Source: Cognatilysobacter bugurensis (GTDB lineage Bacteria; Pseudomonadota; Gammaproteobacteria; Xanthomonadales; Xanthomonadaceae). From it: DNA of 64,000 bases. The stretch covers positions 969,466-1,033,465 of the forward strand of contig NZ_BMYD01000001.1 of the NCBI RefSeq assembly GCF_014652095.1. Direction: 5' to 3'. The notes under the pieces are model-generated. The model searched no databases, was not told the DNA's origin, and worked only from the letters and a program-made list of their open reading frames with translations. Position 1 is the first letter of the stretch, and each line of letters starts with the position of its first letter. Both the position numbers and the translations under genes were made by a program. Below, piece after piece: positions 36,039-45,761 of this stretch.

Positions 36039-37259
36039 ATGAATGCTCTACACGACCCCCTGGATGCGCTGCAGGGACAGCCGCACCTGGTGATCGAGCG
36101 CGACGGCGTGCGCTACACCCTGCTTGGCACCGCGCACGTGTCGCGCGCCAGCGTCGACGCCGTCGAAGCGGCGATCGGCACCGGCAAGTACGACACGATT
36201 GCGATCGAGCTCGATGCGCCGCGCCTGCAGTCGTTGACCGACCCGGATGCGCTTGCGCGGCTCGACCTCGTGCAGGTGATCCGCACCGGGCGCACCGCGA
36301 TGTTCGCAGCGAACCTCGCGCTGTCCGCGTACCAGCGCCGTCTGGCGGAGCAGCTCGGCATCGAACCTGGCGCGGAGCTCAAGCGGGCGGCGCAACTTGC
36401 ACAGGAACGCGGCCTCGAGATGCGGCTGATCGACCGCGATGTCGGGCTCACGTTCAAGCGCGCCTCGGTGCGCCTGGGCCTGTGGGGCCGCGCGAAGCTC
36501 GTTGCCGGCATGCTCGGCTCGCTGCTTGCCGACGACGCGGTCGGCTCGGACGAGATCGAGAAACTCAAACAGGGCGACCTACTCGAAGCCAGCTTCGGCG
36601 AGTTCGCAAGCGAAAGCCCCGCCCTGTACGACTCCGTGATCGCCGAGCGCGATCGGTACATGGCGGCCCGGCTGCGCGCACTCGCGCACGACGGCTCGTC
36701 ACCGCGCAACGTCCTGGCGGTCATCGGCGCCGGCCACCTCCAGGGCATGGCGCGGCACCTCGAACACGACCAGGACGCGCCCGGCGAGGTCTGCGAGCAA
36801 CTCGAGTCGCTGCCCCACAAGAGCGACGTGCCGTGGTTCACGATCGTGCTTGCGGCGTTCGTCGTGGGCGGGTTCTTCTGGGGGTTCTGGCGCGGCGGCC
36901 TGGACGTCGGCTCGGACCTGTTGCTGCAATGGGTGCTCGCAACGGGCGTGCTGGGCGCCATCGGCTGCGCGCTGGCCGGCGGCCACCCGCTCAGCATCCT
37001 GGTCGCGTTCCTTGCATCGCCGATCACGCCGCTGCATCCGGCGCTGGCGTCAGGCACGCTGAGCGCACTCGTCGAAGCGTGGGTGCGCAAGCCGACCTAC
37101 GCGGATTTCATGGCGCTGCGCGACGACGTGCAGACGGTGCGCGGCTGGTGGCGCAATCGTGTCGCACGCGTGCTGCTCAACTTCTTCCTGACCAGCCTCG
37201 GCACCGCGATCGGCGTGTGGACCGGCGGGCTGCGGATGCTCGGCCGCCTCGTCGGCTGA
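36039..37259 (+). CDS. TraB/PrgY-family membrane protein
   Basis: The 406-residue protein begins with a domain containing the conserved LLGTAHVSRAS motif. It then has IAIELDAPRLQSL, SVIAERDRYMAARL and VIGAGHLQGM, the family's conserved Glu/His positions. Three or four helices (about 265-345 and near the end, 375-400) anchor it. TraB/PrgY relatives include Enterococcus pheromone shutdown proteins and are possibly metalloprotease-like; the bacterial role is not established. The start at 36039 follows no obvious Shine-Dalgarno; the open frame extends to 36012. It is convergent with the RND pump genes. Confidence 0.85.
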   Translation: MNALHDPLDALQGQPHLVIERDGVRYTLLGTAHVSRASVDAVEAAIGTGKYDTIAIELDAPRLQSLTDPDALARLDLVQVIRTGRTAMFAANLALSAYQRRLAEQLGIEPGAELKRAAQLAQERGLEMRLIDRDVGLTFKRASVRLGLWGRAKLVAGMLGSLLADDAVGSDEIEKLKQGDLLEASFGEFASESPALYDSVIAERDRYMAARLRALAHDGSSPRNVLAVIGAGHLQGMARHLEHDQDAPGEVCEQLESLPHKSDVPWFTIVLAAFVVGGFFWGFWRGGLDVGSDLLLQWVLATGVLGAIGCALAGGHPLSILVAFLASPITPLHPALASGTLSALVEAWVRKPTYADFMALRDDVQTVRGWWRNRVARVLLNFFLTSLGTAIGVWTGGLRMLGRLVG

Positions 37260-37261
37260 TT

Positions 37262-37300
37262 GCCGTGGCCCGCACCGGATGGATGCGGGCCACGGCTTTC
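37262..37300 (+). terminator. strong hairpin between traB-like and RND genes
   Basis: GCCGTGGCCCGCA (37262-37274) and TGCGGGCCACGGC (37284-37296) form a perfect 13-bp stem with a 9-nt loop, followed by TTTC. It serves the plus-strand gene and may also insulate the convergent pump operon. Confidence 0.8.
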
Positions 37301-37310
37301 CGCGCTGCGA

Positions 37311-40300
37311 TTACGGCGCAGCGGACGCGACGACGGACGATCCGAGTGCCGGCGTCTTTCGGCCCCGTGCCCGCGCGACCGTGCGCGACGTCGAGTGGCG
37401 CAGGTCGTCGAGGATCGCGTAGATCGTCGGCAGGAACAGCAGGCTGACGACGGTCGAGAACGCGAGACCGCCTGCGATCGCACGCGCCATCGGGAAGTAC
37501 GAGATCTCGTCGCTGCTGCCGCCGGTGGACAGCGCGATCGGGATCATCGCCAGGATCGCCGTGCCCATCGTCATCAGGATCGGCCGCAGGCGTTCACGGC
37601 TGCCCTCCACCAGCGCGTCTGTGCGCGACATGCCACGGCGCCGCAGGTTGTTGATGTGCTCGATCATGACGATGCCGTTGTTCACCACCACGCCCATCAG
37701 CACCAGGATGCCGATGAAGGCCATGATGTTGAACTCGGTGCCGGTGAGCCAGAACAGCCAGAACACGCCGAACACCGAGAACACCACGCCGGACATGATC
37801 GCCGACGGGAACAGCAGCGATTCGAACACCGCGGCCATCACCACGTAGATCATCACCAGCGCGATCAGCAGGTTGAACATCATCTGCTGGACCATCGCGC
37901 TCTCGTCGAAGAACTGGATGCTGTCGAACGTGTAGCTGTAGCCCGGCGGGAACGCGATCGAATCCAGTGCTTGCTCCACCGCTTTGCGCGCGTCGGGCAG
38001 CGTGGTCTCGCCCATCGGTGCGGCCTCGATCGTCAGCGTGGTCTGGCGATTGGTCCGCTCCACCTGGGTCGACGCGGGCCGGATCGACACGTCGACCATC
38101 GACAGCAGCGGCACGCTGCGGCCATCCGGAGCGCGGACGTTGAACGTGGAGAGGTCACGCGCATCGAACTGCTCGGCGCCGTCGAACCGGACCCAGACCG
38201 GCACCTCGGTTTCGCCACGGCGGAAGTCCTTGAGCTTGGCGCCACGAAGAGCCAGACCGACGAACGACGCCACTTCTTCCGAGCTGAAACCAAACGCAGC
38301 CGCGCGCTCCCGGTCCACCCGGACCTGGAGCTCGCTGTTGCGATCGCCCGCGTCGATGCGGACGTCGCGCAATTCCTTGCGTGCGTTGAGAACTGGCAGG
38401 ATGTCGCGGCCCAGCTCGTGAAGCGTCTGGGTCGAGTCGCCGACCAGCTGCAGCTTCACGGTCTTGGGTGCGCCGCCCCCGCCACCACCGCCCTCCTGCT
38501 GGCCGACGACGAGCTTGGCGCGCGCCGACTTCGGCAGGGCCTCGCTGATCGCGTCCGCGAGTGCTTTGGTCGGGCCGTCGTACTCCGGGTCGAAGGTGAC
38601 GCGCGTGCCCGCCCAGCCCTCTTCACTGAAGTAGGAATAGATCTGGGTGATGTGGAAGCGCTCCCGATTGGCGTCAAGGAACGCCTCGACCCGGCCGACC
38701 TCGTCCGATACCTGGTCGAGCGTATAGCTGCCGTTCCATTGGTAGCGCACTTCCGTCTCGTTGCCTTCGTCTCCGCCGAACATGTTGTATTTGGTCATCA
38801 TCATCGGCGCGATGCTGACGGCCACGATCAAGACGATGCCGAGCACGCTCTTGCCGCGATGCGCCAGTGTCCAGCGCAGCAGGCGCGAGTAGCGCTCTTG
38901 GAGGTTTTGGATGAAGCCTCCGTTCCGGCTGACGGCCGGCGGTGTCTTCATACGCGCCGAGAGCATCGGGATCAGGCTCACGGCGACGAGCCATGACGCG
39001 AGCAGCGACACGGAGATCGTGATCGCGATCTGCGAGAGGTAGATCGCCAGCACGTTGCGCTCGCCGAACAGGTTCGGCACGAACACGATGCAATGGCACA
39101 GCGTGCCGGCGGACAAGGCGATCGCGACGTGCCGCGTGCCGAGGATGGACGCCAGTCGCGGATTGCCCGGGTTGCGCTCGCGCTCCTGGTAGATGCTTTC
39201 AACGACGACAACCGCGTTGTCGACGAGCATGCCGACGGCCAGCAGCAGGCCCATCATCGACAAGATGTTGAGCGTGACCCCGGCGAAATACATGAAGCCA
39301 AGCGTCATCACGAAGCAGATCGGGATCGCAAGCGTCACCATCAGCGTCGACGGCCAATGGCGCAGGAAGAAGAACAGCACCGCGATCGACAGCAGCAGGC
39401 CGATCGCGCCGGCTTCGGCGAGTTCGGCGAGCGAACTCGTGACGCTTTCGCCCTGGTTCTCGATCACCTTGACCTGGATGCCGCGCATTGCGGGCTCGGC
39501 GCGAATGCGCTCCACCTCTTCAAGCGTCAGCCGCGCGACCTCAACGAGGTTTGCGCTGCGCTCCTTGAAGATGTCCAGACCGACTGCCGGGCGCCCGTCC
39601 AGGCGCCGGCCCATGTCCATGCGCGCGGGCTTCAGGCGCACAACGGCAATGTCGCCCAGCCGCACGCCATTGCCGATGACGACGTTTCGCAACTCGTCGA
39701 GGTCCGTCAGCTCGCCAACGGGCTGCACGCGCAATCGCTGCCCGCCGTCGGTGATCTGGCCGGCCGAGATCGAGAAGTTCAAGCTCTGAAGACGACGCGT
39801 GAGGTCGTTGAGGCTGACGTCGTGCGCGACAAGCCGATCCGGCAGCACCGCGACCTCGACCTCGTTAGGCGTCGCGCCCGAGACGCGCACCTCGGCGATG
39901 CCGGGTACGCGCTCGAGGCGGCGCTTGAGCTCGCGATCGATCAGCTCGTACGAGTTCGCGAGGTTGATCGTTTGACTGGCCAGCCGGATCGCGAGCACCG
40001 GCTCGTCATCGGTGCTGAAGTTACCGATGAAGATGCGCTGCAGCTCGTCGGGCAGTTCGCCGCGGATCGCATCGATGCGTTCGCGCGCTTCGGACGCCGC
40101 GATCTGTACGTCGCGCTCCCAATCGCTGAATAGCACCATCACGCTGGCGCCGTCGGCGCGCGCGGTGCCCTGGATGCTCTTGACCCCTGACAGGGTGGCC
40201 AGCGCTTCCTCGGCCGGGCGCAGCACCGTACGCTCGACTTCCTCGGGGGTCGAGCCGGCGTACGGCATCTGCACGAACACGACCGGGAACGACACCGATG

Positions 40301-40412
40301 GCATCGCTTCGAGCGGCAGCCGGAATGCCGCGATCAGGCCGACCACGACCATGGTCACGAAGAACATGACGGTCGTAACCGGCCGCTTGATGCTGAGCTC
40401 GGCGACGCTCAT
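37311..40412 (-). CDS. RND efflux permease, second subunit
   Basis: This is a 1033-residue inner-membrane RND transporter with 12 helices and two large periplasmic loops. Helix 4 reads AVGMLVDNAVVVVESI, with a single Asp where AcrB has an Asp pair. Helix 10 reads LMGVVVNNGIVMIEHIN, with Asn where AcrB has the proton-relay Lys. It overlaps the larger permease gene by 4 bp, so the two are made together. A heteromeric pump of the MdtBC or MuxBC kind, or two separate trimers sharing one adaptor, is likely. Substrates are unknown. Confidence 0.92.
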   Translation of the reverse strand: MSVAELSIKRPVTTVMFFVTMVVVGLIAAFRLPLEAMPSVSFPVVFVQMPYAGSTPEEVERTVLRPAEEALATLSGVKSIQGTARADGASVMVLFSDWERDVQIAASEARERIDAIRGELPDELQRIFIGNFSTDDEPVLAIRLASQTINLANSYELIDRELKRRLERVPGIAEVRVSGATPNEVEVAVLPDRLVAHDVSLNDLTRRLQSLNFSISAGQITDGGQRLRVQPVGELTDLDELRNVVIGNGVRLGDIAVVRLKPARMDMGRRLDGRPAVGLDIFKERSANLVEVARLTLEEVERIRAEPAMRGIQVKVIENQGESVTSSLAELAEAGAIGLLLSIAVLFFFLRHWPSTLMVTLAIPICFVMTLGFMYFAGVTLNILSMMGLLLAVGMLVDNAVVVVESIYQERERNPGNPRLASILGTRHVAIALSAGTLCHCIVFVPNLFGERNVLAIYLSQIAITISVSLLASWLVAVSLIPMLSARMKTPPAVSRNGGFIQNLQERYSRLLRWTLAHRGKSVLGIVLIVAVSIAPMMMTKYNMFGGDEGNETEVRYQWNGSYTLDQVSDEVGRVEAFLDANRERFHITQIYSYFSEEGWAGTRVTFDPEYDGPTKALADAISEALPKSARAKLVVGQQEGGGGGGGAPKTVKLQLVGDSTQTLHELGRDILPVLNARKELRDVRIDAGDRNSELQVRVDRERAAAFGFSSEEVASFVGLALRGAKLKDFRRGETEVPVWVRFDGAEQFDARDLSTFNVRAPDGRSVPLLSMVDVSIRPASTQVERTNRQTTLTIEAAPMGETTLPDARKAVEQALDSIAFPPGYSYTFDSIQFFDESAMVQQMMFNLLIALVMIYVVMAAVFESLLFPSAIMSGVVFSVFGVFWLFWLTGTEFNIMAFIGILVLMGVVVNNGIVMIEHINNLRRRGMSRTDALVEGSRERLRPILMTMGTAILAMIPIALSTGGSSDEISYFPMARAIAGGLAFSTVVSLLFLPTIYAILDDLRHSTSRTVARARGRKTPALGSSVVASAAP

Positions 40413-43400
40413 CCGGCGGCTCCCGCGTCGGCCTGGATCGCAGCCGCGTTTTCAGCGCTCTGGCTGCCTGCTACGCGACCGCGCTCGCGGTAGTACTCGT
40501 CGGCGCGCCGGTCCAACAGGTCGTACACAACCGGAATCACCACGAGCGTCAGCAGGGTCGAGACCAACAGGCCGCCGATGACCGTGATCGCCATGGGTGA
40601 GCGCACTTCGGCGCCTTCCCCGAATGCGAGCGCGAGCGGCAGGAAGCCGAACAACGTGCACAGCGTGGTCATGACGATCGGGCGCAGGCGGGATCGCGCG
40701 CCCTCGACCAGCGCTTCGCGCTTTGCCACGCCGGCTTCGCGCAGCTGGTTTACCTTGTCGATCAGGATGATCGCGTTCTTCGTCACCAAGCCGACGAGCA
40801 GGATCAGGCCGATGAACACGACCACCGAAATCGGCGAGCGCGTCAGGAGCAATGCGAGCACCGCGCCGACAAGTGCGAGGGGAATCGTGAACAAGATGAC
40901 GAACGGGTGGAGCAAGGATTCGAACTGCGACGCCATCACGAGGTAGACGAGGAACACGGCCAGCCCGAATGCAAACAGCAACGAGCTCACCGACTCGGCC
41001 AGCTCCTCGCCCTGGCCGCCGATGTGCATACCGACGCCCGCGCCGAGCGGATTTTCCTCGACCATGTCGCGGACCTCCTCGACGGCGGTGCCCAGGTCGA
41101 TATCGCGCAGGTTCGCCGAGACGATCGCCACGCGCACCTGATCGGCGCGGTGGATCTCGCTCGGGCCCATCGTGGACACCACATCGGCCACCGCGTCGAG
41201 CGTCACGGGCCGCGCGCTGCCGGGGTTGACGATCAGCCGACGAATGCTCTCGAGCGACTCACGGTCGCTCTCCTGCGCCCGCACGAGCACGTCGATCTTG
41301 CGATCGCGAAAGCTGTAGCGGGTGGCGACGTCGCCGCGGACCTTCTGCACTACGACGTCCGCGATTTGCCGCGTCGTCATTCCGAGGGCCGCCGCGCGCT
41401 CCTGATCGAAGCGGATCTGGATCTCGGGGAACCCTTCCTCGACCGTCGACTTCACGTCCACGTAGTGCGGGTTCGCGCGCAGCAGCTGCGCCATGCGCTG
41501 TCCCGCGGTGCGGATCGTGTCCAGGTCCTGGCCGCGCAGCTCGATCTCCAGCGGGGTCGCAAAGCTGAAGAGCTCCGGCCGGCTGAAGTTGACCTGCGCA
41601 TTCGGATGCGCCTGCATCGTTTCGCGCAGTCGATCGGTCTCGGCCGCTTCGAGTTCCTTGCTGCCGCCGTCGGCCATCACGATAGACAGCTTGCCGATGT
41701 TCTCGCCGCTCTCCGTCGGATTGGCATCCAGGCGGGTGCCGCTGCCGCTGACGCCGAAGATCGCGCGGATCCCCTCATCGCCTGCGTGCTTCTCTTGTAG
41801 CTTGCGAACCAGCGCATCGGTCTCGCGCAAGGGCGTGCCGGGCGGCAGCTTGACCGTCATCTCGAAGCGGTCCTGCGCGAGCTGCGGGATCAGGTCGGCC
41901 CCAAGCATGGGAACGATCGCCAGCGTGCCTACGAACGCCAGCCCGGCCGCCCCGAGCACCAGCCCGGGCCGCCGCAGCGCGCTGGGGAGGAGCTTCAGGT
42001 ACGCGCGTTCGGCGCCGCCGTAGGGGGCCATGGCGACGTCGCTGGCCTTGCGCATCACCGGCCCGACGACGGCACTGACCGCGCGCCACGCGCGCACGAC
42101 CAGCCACGCGATCGCGAAGAAGCCGAACCGCACCGCCGCCTTGAAGCCTCGGCCGCTCATCGCGAGTGGCTTCTGCCAGCGGGACGCCGGCTCCCAGCGC
42201 GGGTGCTCGGGCTCGGACGGGAACTGCGCGCCCGGACGGCCCTTAAGCGCGCTCAGCATCGGAATCAGGGTCATCGACACGACGAGCGACATCGCAATCG
42301 CGATCGCCACCGTCATCGCTTGGTCACGGAAAAGTTGGCCCGCGATGCCTTCCACGAACACCAGCGGCAAGAACACCGCGATCGTCGTTAGCGTCGACGC
42401 GACGACGGCCATGCTGACTTCACGCGTGCCCTCGACCGCGGCTTCCAGCACGCCGAGGCCGCGCTCGCGCGCCTTTGCGATGCTTTCGAGCACCACGATC
42501 GAGTCGTCGACGACGAGTCCGGTCGCAAGCGCGAGGCCGCCGAGCGACATCACATTGAGGCTCAGGCCGATCTGGTCCATGAAGAAGAACGTGGTGATGA
42601 TCGACACCGGCAACGACAGCGCGATCACGAACGTGCTCCAGCCGTCGCGCAGGAACAGGAAGATCACCAGGACGGCCAGCAGGCCGCCAATCACTGCGTC
42701 GAACTTCACGTCGCTGATCGCATTGCGGATGAACTGCGACTGGTCGTCGATGACGGTCAGTTCGATGTCGTCCGGCATCTGCTTGCGCACTTCCTCGAGC
42801 CGCGCCTGCACTGCATCGGCCGTGGAGACGGTGTTCGCATCGCCTTCCTTGTAGATCGCCAGTTCCACCGCTTCGCGTCCCGCGAGGCGGATGATTGATT
42901 CGCGCTCCTTGAAGCCCTGGCGGACGTCCGCGATGTCCTTGAGCCGGATCGGCATTCCGCCCGCGGCTGTCGACTGGCCGCTGGACGATGCGCTCTGCAC
43001 GGACGCGGCCGCGGCCATTGCACTCGCGTCCCCGGTCGCGGCGGCGACGCGCGCCATCTGCTCGGCCGCGCTTTCCGCGGCGCCACCGCCGCCGGACTGC
43101 GTGGTCACCAGCATTTCGCGCATCTCGTCGACGGTCGCAAACTGGTTGACCGTGCGCACCAGGTAACGCTGCGAGCCCTCTTCGAGCCGACCGCCGGAGA
43201 TGTTGATGTTCTCCTGCCTCAGCCGGTTGATGACCGTTTCGATCGGCAGGCCGAGTTGCGCGAGCTTGTGCTGGTCGATGTCGACTTGGATCTCATCTTC
43301 GAGACCGCCGCCGACCTTCACCGCCGCGACGCCATCGACGGGCTCCAATTTCTTCTTCAGATCATCGTCTGCGTAGCGGCGCAGCTCCGTCAGCCGTTGC

Positions 43401-43909
43401 TGTGCCTGCGCGTCACCGCCCTCGCCCTTTGCCGAGAGCGCAAGGCGCATGATCGCCTCCGTGGACGGATTGAAGCGCAGCAGCACCGGGGCTTTCGCCT
43501 CCAGCGGCAGCTGCAGCACTTCCATCTTGTCGCGGACCTCCAGGCTGGCCTGGTCCATGTCCGTGCCCCACGCGAACTCCAGCACGACGTCGCTCTGACC
43601 CGTGCGCGACACGGACCTCAACTTGCGCAGATTCTTGACGACACCGACCGCCTCTTCGACGGGCTCGGAGATCAATGTCTCGATCTCGGCAGGCGCAGCG
43701 CCGGTGTACTCGGTGCGCACGGTCAACGTCGGATAGCTGAGGTCGGGCAGCAGGTTGACCTTCAGTTCGCGCAGCGCGAGCAACCCGAACAGCAGGAACG
43801 TGATCGTCACCATCGCCACCGTCACGCGGCGGCGTGTCGAGAACTCGACGATGCCGTCACGGGGCGCAGGGGAAGGCGTCGAACGCAGATCGTCCGAAGA
43901 AGGATTCAC
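40409..43909 (-). CDS. RND efflux permease, first subunit
   Basis: The 1166-residue transporter is over 100 residues longer than its partner. The extra sequence includes an Ala/Ser-rich insert in the first periplasmic loop (about residues 275-320). A second insert lies between helices 6 and 7 (about 560-640). Helix 4 reads ATGLVVDDSIVVLES with the full Asp pair, and helix 10 reads VGLVTKNAIILID with the Lys, so the canonical proton relay is complete. It lies 15 bp after the adaptor gene. It would energise export across the envelope with a TolC-type channel encoded elsewhere. Confidence 0.93.
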   Translation of the reverse strand: MNPSSDDLRSTPSPAPRDGIVEFSTRRRVTVAMVTITFLLFGLLALRELKVNLLPDLSYPTLTVRTEYTGAAPAEIETLISEPVEEAVGVVKNLRKLRSVSRTGQSDVVLEFAWGTDMDQASLEVRDKMEVLQLPLEAKAPVLLRFNPSTEAIMRLALSAKGEGGDAQAQQRLTELRRYADDDLKKKLEPVDGVAAVKVGGGLEDEIQVDIDQHKLAQLGLPIETVINRLRQENINISGGRLEEGSQRYLVRTVNQFATVDEMREMLVTTQSGGGGAAESAAEQMARVAAATGDASAMAAAASVQSASSSGQSTAAGGMPIRLKDIADVRQGFKERESIIRLAGREAVELAIYKEGDANTVSTADAVQARLEEVRKQMPDDIELTVIDDQSQFIRNAISDVKFDAVIGGLLAVLVIFLFLRDGWSTFVIALSLPVSIITTFFFMDQIGLSLNVMSLGGLALATGLVVDDSIVVLESIAKARERGLGVLEAAVEGTREVSMAVVASTLTTIAVFLPLVFVEGIAGQLFRDQAMTVAIAIAMSLVVSMTLIPMLSALKGRPGAQFPSEPEHPRWEPASRWQKPLAMSGRGFKAAVRFGFFAIAWLVVRAWRAVSAVVGPVMRKASDVAMAPYGGAERAYLKLLPSALRRPGLVLGAAGLAFVGTLAIVPMLGADLIPQLAQDRFEMTVKLPPGTPLRETDALVRKLQEKHAGDEGIRAIFGVSGSGTRLDANPTESGENIGKLSIVMADGGSKELEAAETDRLRETMQAHPNAQVNFSRPELFSFATPLEIELRGQDLDTIRTAGQRMAQLLRANPHYVDVKSTVEEGFPEIQIRFDQERAAALGMTTRQIADVVVQKVRGDVATRYSFRDRKIDVLVRAQESDRESLESIRRLIVNPGSARPVTLDAVADVVSTMGPSEIHRADQVRVAIVSANLRDIDLGTAVEEVRDMVEENPLGAGVGMHIGGQGEELAESVSSLLFAFGLAVFLVYLVMASQFESLLHPFVILFTIPLALVGAVLALLLTRSPISVVVFIGLILLVGLVTKNAIILIDKVNQLREAGVAKREALVEGARSRLRPIVMTTLCTLFGFLPLALAFGEGAEVRSPMAITVIGGLLVSTLLTLVVIPVVYDLLDRRADEYYRERGRVAGSQSAENAAAIQADAGAAG

Positions 43910-43924
43910 GAGATGTCTCCGCGC

Positions 43925-45040
43925 TTACTGCGTCGAGGTGGCGGGTTTTGCGGCGGCCGACGCCTCAGCACCCTGCCCGATCAGCTGCACCTTGGTGCCG
44001 TCGCGCAACGCGGCTTTGCCGGCCACGACGACGCGCTCGCCCGCCTTGAGGCCGGAGCGCACTTCGGCCCAGGCGCCGTCGGTGTACCCGAGCTTGACCG
44101 GCACGCGGGCCGCCTTGCCGTCGCGCACGACGAACACCGCTGGGTCACCCTCGTCCTCGAGCAGCGCAACGCGCGGCACGACGAGCGCATTGGCGCGGTT
44201 GTCGTAATCGATGCGGACGCGTCCGAACATACCCGGCTGCAGCAGCCCGCCGCCCTCGAACGCGGTCACGACGCGGAACGTGCCACTGCCCGAGTCCACG
44301 ACGGGCGCCACGCGGTCCACCGTGCCCTTGAAGGTCTGGCCCGGCAGCGCGTCGACGCTGAGCTCCACCGGCAGGCCGGCCTTGAGCGTGGCCAGTTCGC
44401 GCTCGGGCACGTTGAGCACCGCCTCGAGCTTCGAGGTGTCAACGATGCGGAAGATCGGCGTGTTGATCTGCACGAAGTTGCCGGGCTTGATCGAGCGCGA
44501 TGCGATGACGCCGGAGATTGGAGCGGTAACGTTCGCGTAGGACAGTTCGAGGTTCGCAAGCCGGTTTGCAGCGCGCGCGTTCTCGAGGTCGTACTTGATC
44601 TGGTCGTGGTCGCTGGCGCTCATCAGCTGCTGGTCGGCGAGCTGGCGGGCGCGTGCGAAGTTGTTTTCGAGTTTGCGCATCTGCGCGTTGGTCTGTGCCG
44701 TCTGCAGCGCCGCGCGCGCGGCGTCGAGCCGGACAAGCGTCTGCCCGGCACGCACCGGCTGCCCTTCCTCGACGAGCACGTCGAGCGCGACGCCCGAGGT
44801 CTTCGCGACGACCTGCGACTCCGCCCGCGCCTCGAGCGGCGCCGTGCCCGTGTAACTGGCCGCGATCGCCCGGTGCGAGGCCGGGACGGCCTCGACCGGA
44901 ATCGCTTCCGGGCCCTTCTGTTCGGCCGCCTTGGCTTCCGCGTCGCCATTGCCCTTGCAGCCCGAGAGGGCAACGAGGCAGGCAAGCGCAACAGCCGAAA
45001 GCAGTGGTCCACGGCGGCGGAAAGCGGAAGACGGTTGCAT
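43925..45040 (-). CDS. RND efflux periplasmic adaptor lipoprotein
   Basis: This membrane fusion protein (371 residues) has a lipobox LSGC near residue 27. The biotinyl-lipoyl-like domain contains VVAKTSGVALDVLVEEGQPVRAGQTLVRLD, read in two halves around the alpha-hairpin. The beta-barrel and membrane-proximal domains follow, with PVDSGSGTFRVV. It connects the two permeases to an outer-membrane channel, but no channel gene is in the window. A 30-bp palindrome lies 36 nt upstream of the start. Confidence 0.92.
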   Translation of the reverse strand: MQPSSAFRRRGPLLSAVALACLVALSGCKGNGDAEAKAAEQKGPEAIPVEAVPASHRAIAASYTGTAPLEARAESQVVAKTSGVALDVLVEEGQPVRAGQTLVRLDAARAALQTAQTNAQMRKLENNFARARQLADQQLMSASDHDQIKYDLENARAANRLANLELSYANVTAPISGVIASRSIKPGNFVQINTPIFRIVDTSKLEAVLNVPERELATLKAGLPVELSVDALPGQTFKGTVDRVAPVVDSGSGTFRVVTAFEGGGLLQPGMFGRVRIDYDNRANALVVPRVALLEDEGDPAVFVVRDGKAARVPVKLGYTDGAWAEVRSGLKAGERVVVAGKAALRDGTKVQLIGQGAEASAAAKPATSTQ

Positions 45041-45075
45041 CTTGGGGCCCCAGATAGAGATTAAGACGGCTGTAT

Positions 45076-45105
45076 GCCGGTGTTGTATCTAGGTATATCA
45101 CCGGC
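45076..45105 (-). promoter_or_regulatory. 30-bp palindrome upstream of the efflux operon (candidate operator)
   Basis: GCCGGTG (45076-45082) and CACCGGC (45099-45105) are perfect inverted arms. The 16 bp between are themselves a near-palindrome centred on CTAG. It ends 36 nt before the adaptor ATG. The size and symmetry suit a TetR/MarR-type repressor, but none is encoded next to it. The rest of the 322-bp gap to the cytochrome shows only a -10-like TATACT. Confidence 0.55.
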
Positions 45106-45292
45106 GTGAAGGCGCGCCCTCTCCCGAAGGTCATGGTGACCAGCGTCACGCGGCTCTACGGTGTCTCGGTCGCGTCCGGGTCGCACTGCGGGTTGATGCG
45201 CTCCGGGCGATGCGCACACAGTCCATGCGCCGCGCAGTTGCCGGCTCGCAATCCACGCCGTTCACGGTGCTGGCCGTACCGCAAGCGCACGC

Positions 45293-45298
45293 TATACT
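45293..45298 (+). promoter_or_regulatory. possible -10 element for the cytochrome genes
   Basis: TATACT at 45293-45298 lies 65 bp before the cytochrome ATG. No clear -35 is visible at 17-18 bp. It is a weak candidate only. Confidence 0.3.
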
Positions 45299-45363
45299 TG
45301 CGCGCTTGTGCCGGGACGCCCGGCTCGGCTCTGCCCGACCTTTCGAAATTTGCGGAATACGAC

Positions 45364-45753
45364 ATGACGCGACCGCTGACGATCGCCGCCTGCCTCGCCC
45401 TTGCTTCGATCGCCTTTGCGACCGCAGCCCAGGACGCCGCGCCGGCCCCGGCCCCTGCCGCCGCCCCGACTGCCGCTGCTGCCGCTGCTCCGGCGCCGGT
45501 CAAGGGCGATCGCGCGCGTGGCCTCGAACTGACCTACACCTGCCACGGCTGCCACGGCGTGATCGGGTATCGCAATGCGTATCCGAACTACCGCGTCCCG
45601 CTGATCGTCGGGCAGTCCGAGCAGTACCTGGTCGGCGCGTTGACGGATTACAAGAACGGGGCGCGCAAGCACCCGACGATGCAGGCGCAGGCCCTGAGCT
45701 TCTCGCAGCAGGACATCGCCGACATCGCCGCTTACCTGTCGAACGTGAAGTGA
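45364..45753 (+). CDS. exported class I c-type cytochrome
   Basis: The 129-residue protein has a signal peptide ending near ATAAQ, then an Ala/Pro-rich linker and one CHGCH haem motif (about residue 60). The axial Met is probably in HPTMQAQAL, and the helix SQQDIADIAAYLS ends the domain. It resembles half of a cytochrome c4 and probably carries electrons in the periplasm. The next gene, 8 bp downstream, encodes a similar lipoprotein domain, so the pair may act together. Confidence 0.88.
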   Translation: MTRPLTIAACLALASIAFATAAQDAAPAPAPAAAPTAAAAAAPAPVKGDRARGLELTYTCHGCHGVIGYRNAYPNYRVPLIVGQSEQYLVGALTDYKNGARKHPTMQAQALSFSQQDIADIAAYLSNVK

Positions 45754-45761
45754 GCACGACC

